Shown: positions 52,349-62,016, counted from the stretch's first letter. The stretch is DNA of 64,000 bases from Mesobacillus boroniphilus (GCF_018424685.1 NZ_QTKX01000003.1:434001-498000), one strand, 5' to 3'. Numbers and translations: made by a program. Notes: generated by a model from the letters alone, not told the origin.

Positions 52349-52483
52349 GTTCTGCTTGTTAACTCTCTAAACGTTTAATATGTTAAAATCTTCTTTTGCC
52401 AAATTTTAAAATTAGAAAATACTGGATTAAAGTAATATAATAATAGTAGAAATGCTGAAATTAAAAGGACTGGAGTGGTTCAG

Positions 52484-52858
52484 TTGGATTTTTCAATGGT
52501 GGTGTCAGAGGATCGAATTAAGCGTGCTTACAAGGACGGAGAGTTTGAAAATTTACCTGGCTACGGGAAACCGTTGAACCTGGAAGATATGTCAGCCGTG
52601 CCAGAAGAACTGAGAATGGCCTACAAAATGCTTGAAAATGCTGGCTTCTCTCCGGAGGAACAGAGGCTCAGGCAGGAAGTGATGTCAATCGAGGACCTGA
52701 TCCGCACTTGTGAAAATCCCGAAGAAAAAGACAGGCTGAACCAGGAACTAAGCCAGAAGCTTCTAAGGTACAATAAAATCATGTCCAGCCGGGGAGCTAA
52801 AACAAATTCATCCCTGTTTAAAAACTATGAACGGAAAATTGAAAAGAAGCTGTTGTAA
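52484..52858 (+). CDS. DUF1992 (DnaJ-homologue-C28-like) protein
   Basis: A 124-residue helical protein of the DUF1992 family: EDRIKRAYKDGEFENLPGYG near the N terminus, then GKPLNLED and a charged helical C terminus (SSLFKNYERKIEKKLL). Related domains occur in DNAJC28; the bacterial role is unknown. TTG at 52484 (TGGAG 8 bases upstream) is preferred; GTG at 52475 adds three residues. Terminator after it is shared with the opposite chemoreceptor. Confidence 0.85.
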   Translation: MDFSMVVSEDRIKRAYKDGEFENLPGYGKPLNLEDMSAVPEELRMAYKMLENAGFSPEEQRLRQEVMSIEDLIRTCENPEEKDRLNQELSQKLLRYNKIMSSRGAKTNSSLFKNYERKIEKKLL

Positions 52859-52862
52859 AGTA

Positions 52863-52900
52863 AAGGGCCAGGCGGAGAAATCCAGCCTGGCCCTTGTGTT
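52863..52900. terminator. Terminator between DUF1992 and chemoreceptor genes
   Basis: AAGGGCCAGGC ... GCCTGGCCCTT. Confidence 0.85.
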
Positions 52901-52931
52901 ATTTGAAATTATCAATCAATCTCGGAGTCAC

Positions 52932-54413
52932 TTACGCTCCGAGCGTTTTGATCTTCTCTGCAGCAGCAGCTGTTTGGCTTACGTACGCTGCGATTGTCTC
53001 GTTGTCGTCATTCAATGTTTCTATTGTTGCATTCATTTCCTCCAGGCCTGCGGTTGCCTGCTCGATAATGGCAGCTAACTCACGTGTTGATGCTTCGACA
53101 TCGCCTGTCTGGTTTTTAACATCACTGACAGTTAATTCGAATTGGCCGAATTGGTTCGTAAGCTCACGAAGGGTACTGCTGACTTCTGTGAAGAAACCGG
53201 AAACTTCTTCGACTGCGGAACGGCTTTCTGCCAGCTTTTCGCTGCTGTCGCTCATTTTCTCCAAAGCCGCTGAATTTGTTTCATTTACAGAAGTAAGATT
53301 CTCGGTAATCTGGATGGCTGTTTCTTTAGTCATTTCCGCCAGCTTGCGGATCTCATTGGCAACGACCGAGAAGCCTTTGCCAGCTTCACCTGCGCGTGCA
53401 GCTTCAATTGAAGCATTGAGCGCAAGCAGATTCGTCTGCTCGGTAATGTTGCGGATGTTGACGATGAATCCGTTCGTTTCTTCGATTTTCTTCGTGAGCA
53501 TGGAGAATGTCTGGCTCAGCTCGGAAATCGAAGAAGCAAGATCTTTCATATCGCCCTGGAGCTCGGTGATTTTTACAGAGCCGCTTTCGGAAGCCTTAGC
53601 TGCCTGTAAAGTATTGTCAGAGAGAAGGACAGACATATCAGACATTTCATCCATTCTTTGCTTAGTCAACTCTGCATTTTCAGAGATTTGATTGATTTGC
53701 TCCGTCTGCACCTGGCTGCCAGCAGAAATTTCATTAACAGCGATTTTCATTTCTGTCTGAGAGGAGAGATGTGTCTGGATTTGCTCGTTGATTTTGCCAA
53801 GACTCTCAGTTACAACGAGTAGTTCTCCATGAAGCATAGTGCTGTGTTCCTCTTTGCGTGCTTTATCGTTTTCAGAATCAGCAAGAAAAGCTTCCAGAGA
53901 TTTATACGTGTTTCGGTTTAAACGAATCAGTACAAATAAAACGACTCCAATTAAAACATAAACGAGGATTGTGGCACTAAAGGTATCATTTAAATAATCT
54001 ATATGGTTGACTGCCAGTATGGTATTCATCACAGTTGCAGTAAGCCCTAACGTGTAACCTGTCAAAAAGATTTTTAAATCAAAATGTACTGCCGAAAAGA
54101 CCGACATGAACAGTAGGGCGAGCAAAAAGGAGCCATTTCCTCCGAATTTAATAATGTAAAAGAAATGATGAATGTAAATTGCAGCAAATGCTGCATAAGG
54201 GAAAAGCTTTTCCTTCTTAAGCCAAAGCTGAAAAATGAAATAAAATAAAACAAAAAAAGCTAGCTCACTTACATAAACCATTGTCTTGAAAATGGGTTCT
54301 TTTTCAATGAGGGTATAAGCTGCGGTCGCAATCAAGGATACCGAATAAGTGCTGAGCATTAATGTATTCTTTTTTCTCGTATCCTGCCTGCGGAGATTTT
54401 CAATAGCCTCCAT
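52932..54413 (-). CDS. Methyl-accepting chemotaxis protein with 6-TM N-terminal region
   Basis: A 493-residue chemoreceptor whose N-terminal 190 residues are about six membrane helices (no periplasmic ligand domain, no HAMP visible), followed by the signalling coiled coil with tip [20 protein letters not shown] and [15 protein letters not shown]. The layout suggests membrane-embedded or energy-related sensing. RBS AAGGAGG; a strong sigma-D promoter lies upstream on the same strand. Confidence 0.92.
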   Translation of the reverse strand: MEAIENLRRQDTRKKNTLMLSTYSVSLIATAAYTLIEKEPIFKTMVYVSELAFFVLFYFIFQLWLKKEKLFPYAAFAAIYIHHFFYIIKFGGNGSFLLALLFMSVFSAVHFDLKIFLTGYTLGLTATVMNTILAVNHIDYLNDTFSATILVYVLIGVVLFVLIRLNRNTYKSLEAFLADSENDKARKEEHSTMLHGELLVVTESLGKINEQIQTHLSSQTEMKIAVNEISAGSQVQTEQINQISENAELTKQRMDEMSDMSVLLSDNTLQAAKASESGSVKITELQGDMKDLASSISELSQTFSMLTKKIEETNGFIVNIRNITEQTNLLALNASIEAARAGEAGKGFSVVANEIRKLAEMTKETAIQITENLTSVNETNSAALEKMSDSSEKLAESRSAVEEVSGFFTEVSSTLRELTNQFGQFELTVSDVKNQTGDVEASTRELAAIIEQATAGLEEMNATIETLNDDNETIAAYVSQTAAAAEKIKTLGA

Positions 54414-54452
54414 GTAAATCCTCCTTAGATGTTCTTTGTCATCACATATGTT

Positions 54453-54480
54453 ATATCGGCATAAAAAATCAGAATCTTTA
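54453..54480 (-). promoter_or_regulatory. Sigma-D promoter of the 6-TM chemoreceptor
   Basis: On the minus strand TAAA (54480-54477), 16 bases, GCCGATAT (54460-54453): exact boxes of the motility sigma factor. Confidence 0.75.
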
Positions 54481-54609
54481 TTGTTTGTGAAAAATTATTT
54501 TTACTGGCCATCACTTAAGATTTTTAAAAATATGTCGAAATAAAAAGAGATATTATGGCAGTTAAGAGCTAGAAAAGAAATAGAAGTAAAGCAGACAGGG
54601 GAGTCGTAC

Positions 54610-55404
54610 ATGGATAAGTCGTCGATCATTGGTGTCATATTAGCGATCATTGCGGTAGGAGTCGGGATGGTGTTCAAAGGCGTAAGTGTAACCGCCCTCG
54701 CCAATCCGGCAGCGATCTTAATTATATTGGTGGGTACAGTAGCTGCGGTGACAATTGCCTTTCCTGCAAAAGAATTGAATAAAGTACCCAAGCTTTTCAA
54801 GATTTTATTCAAGGAACAGGAAAGTGCTGATTTACCGTCATTGATCCGTTTATTTTCTGAATGGGCCCAGCTTGCCCGAAAAGAAGGTTTGCTTGCACTT
54901 GAAGCGAAGACAAGTGAAATCGATGATGAGTTTCTTAAGAATGGGCTATCGCTTGCGGTAGATGGCCAGAGCGCCGACTACATCAGGGACGTTTTAACAG
55001 AAGAAGTTGAAGCGATGGAAGAACGTCACCTTTCCGGAGCGGCCATTTTTACCCAGGCTGGCACTTATGCTCCGACATTGGGAGTTCTTGGTGCAGTAGT
55101 TGGATTGATTGCTGCCCTAAGTCATATGGATAATACTGATGAGCTAGGCAGAGCAATCAGTGCGGCATTCGTCGCGACGTTATTGGGTATTTTCACTGGT
55201 TATGTATTGTGGCATCCATTCGCCAATAAATTGAAGCGTAAATCAAAGCAAGAAGCACAAGTAAAATACATGATGATAGAAGGAATTCTTTCAATCCTAG
55301 AAGGGGAAGCACCGCGAGTGATTGAGCAGAAACTTGCTTCCTATCTGCCGGCCGGCGAACGGAAAATGATCCTTGAGGAAAGCGGCGTGGCGAAGGATGA
55401 GTAG
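54610..55404 (+). CDS. motA: Flagellar motor stator protein MotA
   Basis: A 264-residue protein with four membrane helices (about 4-24, 32-52, 150-172, 182-204) and a large cytoplasmic loop carrying the charged residues that contact FliG (RLFSEWAQLARKEGLLALE). GAVVGLIAALSHM in helix 3 is typical. It forms a complex with MotB, the next gene. RBS ACAGGGGAG. The 3' end overlaps motB by 8 bases. Confidence 0.95.
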   Translation: MDKSSIIGVILAIIAVGVGMVFKGVSVTALANPAAILIILVGTVAAVTIAFPAKELNKVPKLFKILFKEQESADLPSLIRLFSEWAQLARKEGLLALEAKTSEIDDEFLKNGLSLAVDGQSADYIRDVLTEEVEAMEERHLSGAAIFTQAGTYAPTLGVLGAVVGLIAALSHMDNTDELGRAISAAFVATLLGIFTGYVLWHPFANKLKRKSKQEAQVKYMMIEGILSILEGEAPRVIEQKLASYLPAGERKMILEESGVAKDE

Positions 55405-56164
55405 GAAAAGGAAGAAAAAGCATCACGAAGAGCATATGGATGAGTCCTGGCTGATTCCGTATGCGGACCTGCTCACCCTCCTGCTGGCGCTGTTCATCGT
55501 TTTGTTTGCGATGAGCTCGGTAGATGCTAGCAAGTTCCAGCAACTCTCAAAGGCATTCAATGATGTATTTGCCGGAGGGACAGGGGTGTTCGAGTTCCAG
55601 AGCCCGATGCCTGAAGGACAAATGGAATCGCCGGAAGAGCGCAAGGAAGATGTCGAAAAGAATGATCAGGATGATATCGCCAAGGACCAAATGGAGCTTC
55701 TGGCAATTCAGAAGAAGGTCAATTCATATATAGAAGAGAAAAAGCTGACAGATAAACTTGATACTAAGCTGACGGATGAGGGACTGCTGCTGACGATCCG
55801 TGACAATGTCCTGTTTGAATCGGGCAGGGCGGAGGTGCGCTCATCCGATGTGAATATCGCCAATGAGATTGCGGACTTGCTAGTCATGGAGCCGCCGCGG
55901 AATATCATTATCAGCGGTCACACGGATAATGTACCAATCAGGACCGCGAGATATGAATCGAACTGGGAACTGAGCGTAATGCGTGCTGTCGAATTCATGA
56001 AGATCATTCTGAAAAATGAACAGCTTGACCCGCGCTGGTTCAGCGCCAAGGGCTTTGGTGAATTCCAGCCAGTGGCTACGAATGATACGATCGAAGGCAA
56101 AGCAAGGAACCGCCGGGTAGAAATATTAATTCTTCCACGCACAAGCAACAACCCGGGACAATAA
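55397..56164 (+). CDS. motB: Flagellar motor stator protein MotB
   Basis: A 255-residue protein: basic N terminus (MSRKRKKKHH), one membrane helix with the ion-binding Asp24 in PYADLLTLLLALFIVLFAMS, a plug region, and a C-terminal OmpA-like peptidoglycan-binding domain (SGHTDNVPIR; SAKGFGEFQPVATN; NRRVEILI). It resembles proton-type MotB of B. subtilis. ATG 55397 sits inside the motA stop region (RBS AAGG and upstream), and a longer frame is not needed. Confidence 0.95.
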   Translation: MSRKRKKKHHEEHMDESWLIPYADLLTLLLALFIVLFAMSSVDASKFQQLSKAFNDVFAGGTGVFEFQSPMPEGQMESPEERKEDVEKNDQDDIAKDQMELLAIQKKVNSYIEEKKLTDKLDTKLTDEGLLLTIRDNVLFESGRAEVRSSDVNIANEIADLLVMEPPRNIIISGHTDNVPIRTARYESNWELSVMRAVEFMKIILKNEQLDPRWFSAKGFGEFQPVATNDTIEGKARNRRVEILILPRTSNNPGQ

Positions 56165-56169
56165 GACGA

Positions 56170-56205
56170 AGAACCGCTGCCAAGCTGTATGGCGGCGGTT
56201 TTTTA
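56170..56205 (+). terminator. Terminator after motAB
   Basis: AACCGCTGCC ... GGCGGCGGTT then TTTTTAT. Confidence 0.85.
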
Positions 56206-56279
56206 TTTTATAAAGGGTATTTTCATAAATTTGGATATTTGCTATGATTTAGGAATCTAAATTTACGAGGTAAAGAGAA

Positions 56280-57497
56280 ATGAATAAACTTAAAAGCTAT
56301 TACCGGCAATTCCATCCAATCGTTTGGGTGCTGCTGAGCGGTACTGTTCTTGCAAGAGGTTCAGCATTTGCGACGCTGCCATTCCTGGCCATTTATCTAT
56401 CTAGGAATCTTGATTTACACCCTGTACTAATCGGTATTACAATTGGAATCAGTCCATTATCGGGAGTGATTGGCGGCTTCCTGGGCGGCCATTTATCTGA
56501 TAGGTTCGGCCGCAAACCGGTTATGATCGGTTCATTGTTTTCGATGTCTCTCGTCTATTTTGGCTTCATGATTGCGGAAACTCCGGGATGGTTCATTGTT
56601 CTTAATGCGTTGAATGGTTTGAGCGGGTCATTTTTCGAACCGACTGGCCAGGCGCTGATTGCCGACTTGACGGAAAAGAGCAAGCGGATGAGAGCATTTT
56701 CTCTAAGGTATACGGCGATCAATATCGGAGCTTCGGTCGGCCCGTTGCTCGGTGCCTATCTTGCAGTGGTGTCAGCTAAATCAGCATTCATGGTAACAGG
56801 GGTCATGTATTTCATATATGTACTGATTCTGGCTCTGATGATGAAGAAATACAGTATGGGGAATCCAGCAAGTGATAAGGCCTCTAAAGTAACGATTGCA
56901 AGCTCTCTGAAAATCATAGGAAAAGATAAGGCATTGAGATATTTGATTTTAGGAACAATCATCATTAACTTTGGTTATTCCCAAATGGAATCGAACGTCC
57001 CGCAGTATCTGGAATCAACGATTGCGAACGGCGTATTCGTTTATTCAGTGATGTTGTCCATTAATGCGGTCATGGTCGTCCTGCTGCAGATGCCGATCAG
57101 CCACTTTGCAGAAAAGTTCAAGACGATGCAGGTCATGATGGCCGGAGCCGTCTTCCTGTCGGTGGGCATGCTGGCATTCGGGTTTGTAACGGGATGGTAT
57201 ACGGGCATACTGGCCATTGTCTTCATAACAATAGGGGAAATTCTCATCTTCCCATCAAGCAGCTATCTCGTCGATCAGCTCGCAACAGATGAACTGCGGG
57301 GAACTTATTTCGGAGCCGCGCAGTTCAGGAGAATTGGCCATTTTCTCGGTCCGATTGCGGGAGGTTATTTATTGAATGAAGCTGGAGGGACCGTATTATT
57401 CTCGTTCATCGCCTTGGTGGTGCTCGGAAGTATCCTGTTCTTCATTCAGGGAAACAAGATTTTTATAAAAACATCGCCCACAGTGGTGAAAAACTAA
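56280..57497 (+). CDS. MFS transporter
   Basis: A 405-residue protein with 12 membrane helices and the loop motif GGFLGGHLSDRFGRKPVM. The central loop (GNPASDKASKVTIASSLK) is short. It is similar in type to the other MFS in the window but not closely related to it. It might export drugs or sugars; the substrate cannot be inferred. ATG start with GAGGTAAAGAG. Monocistronic, strong terminator. Confidence 0.9.
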   Translation: MNKLKSYYRQFHPIVWVLLSGTVLARGSAFATLPFLAIYLSRNLDLHPVLIGITIGISPLSGVIGGFLGGHLSDRFGRKPVMIGSLFSMSLVYFGFMIAETPGWFIVLNALNGLSGSFFEPTGQALIADLTEKSKRMRAFSLRYTAINIGASVGPLLGAYLAVVSAKSAFMVTGVMYFIYVLILALMMKKYSMGNPASDKASKVTIASSLKIIGKDKALRYLILGTIIINFGYSQMESNVPQYLESTIANGVFVYSVMLSINAVMVVLLQMPISHFAEKFKTMQVMMAGAVFLSVGMLAFGFVTGWYTGILAIVFITIGEILIFPSSSYLVDQLATDELRGTYFGAAQFRRIGHFLGPIAGGYLLNEAGGTVLFSFIALVVLGSILFFIQGNKIFIKTSPTVVKN

Positions 57498-57500
57498 TAA

Positions 57501-57536
57501 AAAGAGCGAGATTCCAAGGGAATCTTGCTCTTTTTG
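57501..57536 (+). terminator. Terminator after the MFS gene
   Basis: AAAGAGCGAGATTCC / GGAATCTTGCTCTTT plus TT, near-perfect 15-bp stem. Confidence 0.9.
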
Positions 57537-57605
57537 TGTTAGTCAGGCGGCAAAGTAAAGTAGCATAGCGGAATTATCAAAAATAAAAAAGAAAACCGGT
57601 CATTT

Positions 57606-57719
57606 TCACTCGGCTTCCTGTTCTGGCGTATCTGGTTGGGACATTTTATCGACAGCAAAGCCGATCACAAGCATCATCGCGATCGGAATGGAGAAGTTTA
57701 AAATATGAACAATTGTCAT
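57606..57719 (-). CDS. 37-residue single-pass membrane protein
   Basis: An ORF from ATG 57719 with GGGAGGA 8 bases upstream. The product has one hydrophobic helix (NFSIPIAMMLVIGFAVDKM) and an acidic tail (TPEQEAE). No known family. It diverges from nosD; it could be a small stress or respiration-linked membrane protein. Confidence 0.65.
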   Translation of the reverse strand: MTIVHILNFSIPIAMMLVIGFAVDKMSQPDTPEQEAE

Positions 57720-57962
57720 GTCCAAGTCCTCCCTTAACCTTAATAAGGTTTACATATTATTTATATTATATTGTATTTGTCACAAAATAGACATAACTTT
57801 CTTTTGATTATTCTGAAAACTTTATAAGTTTAACGGGTTTACCCCTATTTTCACTAAAAATCTCTTCATTAACTTCAACGATTCCCAACAATTATTTCAA
57901 GGTTTCATCACATTTTTTTGCTAGTTTTAAAAAGGAGAATAGTACCGGGAGGAGACAGCTGT

Positions 57963-59306
57963 ATGTGGAGGCTGACAAGGCCGTTTGCAATTTATTTCTT
58001 TTTGCTTCTTTTGCTAGTCCCCATTAATACCTATGCTGAAGAATTCAAGGTGGAGGCTGGCCAATCGATCCAGAGAGCTGTTGACAGTTCCAGAAATGGG
58101 GATACCATCCTTATCTCTCCTGGATTATACAAAGAAAGCGTCATGATCAATAAGGAAGTCTCCATAAAAGGAGAAAAGGGAGCAATTATTGATGGCGGTG
58201 GAAGAGGGAATGTCATCATCGTCACAGCTTCAAATATAGTTATTGATGGACTCACAATCCAGAATAGCGGATCTGGTCAGGAGGACAGCGGAATTCACAT
58301 AAAAAAAGCCGATCGAAATGTTATCCAAAACAATATATTGAAAAATGTCCAAAATGGAATTTATTTAGCGAACAGCAATGAAAACAAGCTGCTTGGAAAT
58401 AGCATTACAAGCAACAAATCTCATTTCTCCAAGCGAGGGAACGGCATTCATATATTCAAGGGAGGCGGCCACTTTCTGAAAGGAAATGAGATTGAGAGTG
58501 TCCAGGATGGGATTTACTTTGATTTTACTAGTGGCATCCAGGTGTCAGAGAATCATGTCGGCGAATCACGCTATGGAATGCATTTTATGTTCAGTGATGA
58601 AATTCTAGCTGAGAGAAATCATGTTGAAAAAAATGTAACTGGCTTCATGGTGATGGATTCGGCTCACATTGACTTCATCCAAAATAAGGTGACAGACCAC
58701 TTTCATTTCCGCGGCTACGGAATCTTGATATATGAAACGAAGAATGTTTTGGTTGAGGGCAATGAAATACTGCGGAACAGCACAGGGCTGTCCCTGGAAT
58801 ACGGGGTAAATACGTCAATCAAAAGAAATCAGATTGCCGCTAATCAGGTAGGTCTTGAATTCATGGGCAAAAATGAAAATAACACGTTCTCCGAAAACAA
58901 TTTCATCGGGAATGTCGTTCAGTCGAAGATTTCAGGGGAAGATATGAGGCTGGATGATGGGGTGAAGGGAAATTACTGGGATGATTACAGCAGTTTTGAC
59001 CTTTCAGGTGATGGTGTGGGAGAAGAAGCATATAAGGCTGGTTCACTGTACGATCGCCTTTTACGAAAACAGCCGTACTGGCAGTTCTTTTTTGAAAGTC
59101 CTTCGATCAAGCTGTGGACAAAGGCGGAAGCTTTATTTCCTTCTTTTGGGGCAGCAGATGTGTATGATGCCCGCCCGCTAGTAGAGCCGGTTACCATGTT
59201 TCAGGAAACCGAACAGCACAGCAAGGATCGGTTGATGCCAGGATTAATAGGCATATTGTTTGTTGTATTCTCGATATTCGTCATTGTGAAAGGAAGGAAA
59301 CTGTGA
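57963..59306 (+). CDS. nosD: NosD, periplasmic copper-insertion protein for N2O reductase
   Basis: A 447-residue exported protein: signal peptide (residues 1-25, FFLLLLLVPINTYA), a long right-handed parallel beta-helix of CASH/PbH1 repeats (GIYLANSNENKLLGN, GIQVSENHV), and a C-terminal membrane anchor (LIGILFVVFSIFVIVKG). In nitrous oxide reducers NosD helps NosFY load copper-sulfur clusters into NosZ. The start is ATG 57963 with GGGAGGAG upstream. The stop overlaps the next ATG (TGATG). No nosZ precedes it. Confidence 0.9.
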   Translation: MWRLTRPFAIYFFLLLLLVPINTYAEEFKVEAGQSIQRAVDSSRNGDTILISPGLYKESVMINKEVSIKGEKGAIIDGGGRGNVIIVTASNIVIDGLTIQNSGSGQEDSGIHIKKADRNVIQNNILKNVQNGIYLANSNENKLLGNSITSNKSHFSKRGNGIHIFKGGGHFLKGNEIESVQDGIYFDFTSGIQVSENHVGESRYGMHFMFSDEILAERNHVEKNVTGFMVMDSAHIDFIQNKVTDHFHFRGYGILIYETKNVLVEGNEILRNSTGLSLEYGVNTSIKRNQIAANQVGLEFMGKNENNTFSENNFIGNVVQSKISGEDMRLDDGVKGNYWDDYSSFDLSGDGVGEEAYKAGSLYDRLLRKQPYWQFFFESPSIKLWTKAEALFPSFGAADVYDARPLVEPVTMFQETEQHSKDRLMPGLIGILFVVFSIFVIVKGRKL

Positions 59307-59770
59307 TGGTCAAAAAGCTTGGAGTTCTATTGATGATGTCGGTTGGGGTAGTATCGAGCTGCAGCAACAGTGCGATGGAACCAGAGGAAATCAACCCAGA
59401 AATTGATGTTTGCGATGTTTGCAATATGGGCCTTGCCCATGAGCATTATGCTACAGAAATTGTCACCGCCGATGGCGAAATATATAAGTTTGATGATATT
59501 GGCTGCATGAATGAATTCCTGGAAATGGAGACATCTCTTCAGGAAGAAAGTACAGCGAAAAAATATGTGCGCGACGTGGATACGGGCGAATGGATTGAAC
59601 TGGAAAAAGCTTACAATGCTTACCATCCGGAGTTCTGGACACCGATGGCAAATGGTGTGGTCAGTTTCAAGGACAAGGAGAGCGCTGAAAACTATATAAA
59701 GGAACAGGGAATGGGTGAAGTGCTGGATTATAAGGCATTAAAGAAACATGATTGGAGCTGGGAGCGATGA
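59306..59770 (+). CDS. nosL: NosL, copper-binding lipoprotein
   Basis: A 154-residue lipoprotein (lipobox VVSSC at 15-19) with the NosL copper motif CDVCNMGL (about residues 33-40), then a DDIGCMNEF stretch. NosL delivers Cu(I) for NosZ maturation. The ATG overlaps the nosD stop by one base; RBS AAAGGAAGG. The 3' end overlaps nosY by 4 bases. Confidence 0.9.
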   Translation: MVKKLGVLLMMSVGVVSSCSNSAMEPEEINPEIDVCDVCNMGLAHEHYATEIVTADGEIYKFDDIGCMNEFLEMETSLQEESTAKKYVRDVDTGEWIELEKAYNAYHPEFWTPMANGVVSFKDKESAENYIKEQGMGEVLDYKALKKHDWSWER

Positions 59771-60585
59771 GGCACATCGCGAGACAGCAGTTGACACTGA
59801 TGATGAGAAGCCATTGGCTTGCCAGCTTTGGCTTATTGTTCTCATCCCTTGCCGTGCTGGTGGCGTTCCTTGGCAACACAGGCGGAACAGGGTTTGATGG
59901 GTTTAATAGGATGACGGCCAGCTTGCTGAATATCAACTTACTGCTGATTCCATTGCTGTCTTTGTTGATCGGCAGCCTGTTCCTGTCAGGTGAAAAGGAA
60001 GACCGAGGGCTAATGCTGCTGCTGACATATCCAATTTCACCATGGGCAGTTATCCTTGGGAAGTATACAGGCTTGTTTATTGCAATCTGGTCTGTCTTAA
60101 CGTTTGGGTATGGTGCGGCATTGCTCGTCATCTTCTTCGTTGGCGGGGGAGTCTCTGTTTCTTTGCTGGTATTATTTTATGTGTATTCTATCCTGCTGGC
60201 GGCCATTTTCCTTTCGCTGGCGATGATGATTGGCATAATGGCCAAAACGCGGTTCCAGGCGCTGGGGATCAGCTTGATTGTCTGGGCCTATCTTGTCCTT
60301 TTCTATGAATTTATCATTATGGGGTTTAGCATGTTCATGATGAAGCAATGGCTGCTGCCAATGCTGACTGTGTCCATTTTTTTCAATCCGGTAGAGTTAA
60401 TACGCGTCCAATCGATCCTGTCGCTGGATGGAGCATCAGTATTTGGGCCACGATTATATGATTTAACCATCTGGGCAGATGGATTGCTAGGCCAAACGCT
60501 GTTTATTCTTGCTGTTTTACTTTGGACGGTACTGCCTGTCCTATACTCTGTGTACAGGACTAAACGGGGGGTTGAGGATGAATAG
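59767..60585 (+). CDS. nosY: NosY, ABC permease for NosZ maturation
   Basis: A 272-residue ABC-2 type membrane protein with six helices, starting MRHIARQQLTLMMRSHW. The SGEKEDRGLMLLLTYPI loop is the coupling region. It overlaps nosL at its start (ATGA) and nosF by 8 bases at its end, so the whole set is coupled. In known systems NosFDY is an exporter of a sulfur species that NosD uses. Confidence 0.88.
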   Translation: MRHIARQQLTLMMRSHWLASFGLLFSSLAVLVAFLGNTGGTGFDGFNRMTASLLNINLLLIPLLSLLIGSLFLSGEKEDRGLMLLLTYPISPWAVILGKYTGLFIAIWSVLTFGYGAALLVIFFVGGGVSVSLLVLFYVYSILLAAIFLSLAMMIGIMAKTRFQALGISLIVWAYLVLFYEFIIMGFSMFMMKQWLLPMLTVSIFFNPVELIRVQSILSLDGASVFGPRLYDLTIWADGLLGQTLFILAVLLWTVLPVLYSVYRTKRGVEDE

Positions 60586-61288
60586 CCAGGAATGGATCAG
60601 GATAGAAGGATTGGCAAAACATTATAGTCCGACAAAGAAGATTACTGAGATCAGTTTCTCAATCGCCAAGCCTGAAATCTTTGCACTCTGCGGTGGAAAC
60701 GGTGCAGGCAAGAGTACATTGATCAAGATGCTTACAGGGATTATGAAGCCGACTGCGGGCATGGTATATATGGACGGTATGGAAGTTGAACCGCAAAGCA
60801 AAGGTTACAAAAAACTATTTTCCTATATGCCTGATGAAATGCTCTTTCCTCGCCAGCTGTCGGGGTTGGAAGTTTTGACTTTTTTCGCAAGATTAAGAGG
60901 AATAAGTGCTGGAAAAGTGACTGCAGCCCTCCAGCAGGTTGGGTTATTTGATGTACGGAATATGCAGATTAAACAATATTCCAAAGGAATGCAGCAGCGG
61001 CTTTCACTTGCACAGGCGCTGTTGCCAGATGTCCCGCTGCGAATTCTCGATGAACCAACTAATGGACTAGATCCACTCTGGGTGTACCGCTTCAAGGAGA
61101 TTATCCTGGAAGAAAAGCGACAGGGCAGGACGATTTTCTTTACTACACATATCCTTAGCCTGGTCGAGGAATTGGCCGATAGAGCTGCGTTCATGCAGGA
61201 GGGGCAATTGCAGCATTGTGATTCAGTGAAATCACTAGTACAAAAAAACGGTGTCTATACGCCACTTGAAAAAGTTTTCTTTCATTAG
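60578..61288 (+). CDS. nosF: NosF, ABC ATPase for NosZ maturation
   Basis: A 236-residue nucleotide-binding protein: Walker A GGNGAGKST, signature YSKGMQQRLSLAQA, Walker B PLRILDEPTNGLD, switch TTHIL. ATG 60578 lies in the nosY end. It is the ATPase partner of NosY. The final member of nosDLYF, with a terminator after it. Confidence 0.92.
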   Translation: MNSQEWIRIEGLAKHYSPTKKITEISFSIAKPEIFALCGGNGAGKSTLIKMLTGIMKPTAGMVYMDGMEVEPQSKGYKKLFSYMPDEMLFPRQLSGLEVLTFFARLRGISAGKVTAALQQVGLFDVRNMQIKQYSKGMQQRLSLAQALLPDVPLRILDEPTNGLDPLWVYRFKEIILEEKRQGRTIFFTTHILSLVEELADRAAFMQEGQLQHCDSVKSLVQKNGVYTPLEKVFFH

Positions 61289-61321
61289 TCCTAATGCGTA
61301 AGCGACCTAAATACGACGTAA

Positions 61322-61356
61322 AAACTCCCGGTGTTGAATTTCACACCGGGAGTTTA
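61322..61356. terminator. Terminator between nosF and the second NosL-like gene
   Basis: AAACTCCCGGTGT / ACACCGGGAGTTT perfect 13-bp stem, usable in both directions. Confidence 0.92.
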
Positions 61357-61386
61357 TTATCTACGGTTATTACAAAATATCCTCCA

Positions 61387-62016
61387 TCAATGGCCACTTT
61401 CCTCTTCGCTTTCTCCGTCCATTTCCTTGTCATCCATATCCATATCCATGCTGTCACCATTCATCTTCATTTTTTTCATATAGCGTTCGTTTGCGATTTG
61501 GTCGATTTGCTCCCATGTTGCCATAGCAGGATTCTTGTCGCTGTTTTCTGAAATGAATTTCTCGGCGCTTTCGTTGTCCTTGAAGAAAGCGTAGCCGTAT
61601 TTCATAGGGGTTTTAAGGTCTGCTTTTACAGGAATTGCGGAATCTGCATCGATCCATTCAGATGTTATATAATCACGCACCCATTTTTCCTCGAATTCAA
61701 CGTCATCACGTCTTGGGATATTCACTAGACAGCCTGAGTCGTCAAAGAATACATACTCTCCATCTTTCATTTTTGCCTGAGCTGTGAAAACGCCCATTGG
61801 GTTAGCTTCCGTATATACCTTCATATTGCAGAAAGCACAAACATCATCAGCACCTGGTTCGTGTGGGCCATCTGCATGGTCATCCTCCTCGTGTTTCACC
61901 TCTGTTGCTGCAGTTTCTTGACTGTCTTTTTTCTCGTTTTCGCCAGCTTCATCACCGCAGGCAGAAACAATTGTCATTAAAAAGAATGCCATCATAATAG
62001 CAAAAAATTTCTTCAT
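61387..62016 (-). CDS. Second NosL-like lipoprotein with Met/Asp-rich tail
   Basis: A 209-residue lipoprotein (lipobox IVSAC) with a His/Asp/Glu-rich spacer (HEEDDHADGPHEP), a NosL domain with VCAFCNMKVY (about 58-67) and SGCLVNIP, and a C-terminal tail rich in Met, Asp and Glu (MKMNGDSMDMDMDDKEMDG) likely to bind copper or another metal. Convergent with nosF, so it may be a copper chaperone that serves NosZ or cytochrome c oxidase. RBS AGGAGGAG. Confidence 0.88.
   Translation of the reverse strand: MKKFFAIMMAFFLMTIVSACGDEAGENEKKDSQETAATEVKHEEDDHADGPHEPGADDVCAFCNMKVYTEANPMGVFTAQAKMKDGEYVFFDDSGCLVNIPRRDDVEFEEKWVRDYITSEWIDADSAIPVKADLKTPMKYGYAFFKDNESAEKFISENSDKNPAMATWEQIDQIANERYMKKMKMNGDSMDMDMDDKEMDGESEEESGH

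Noticed and set aside
52894..53691. 265-residue plus-strand ORF
   Set aside because: Antisense to the chemoreceptor's coiled coil; no ribosome site, no family.
54535..54541. Spo0A-like heptamer upstream of motA (TGTCGAA)
   Set aside because: Single 7-mer with no paired site in an AT-rich region; not strong enough to list as a feature.
57780..57800. Fnr-like half site upstream of nosD (TTTGTCACAAAA)
   Set aside because: Palindrome is not the TGTGA-N6-TCACA form; could not be supported.
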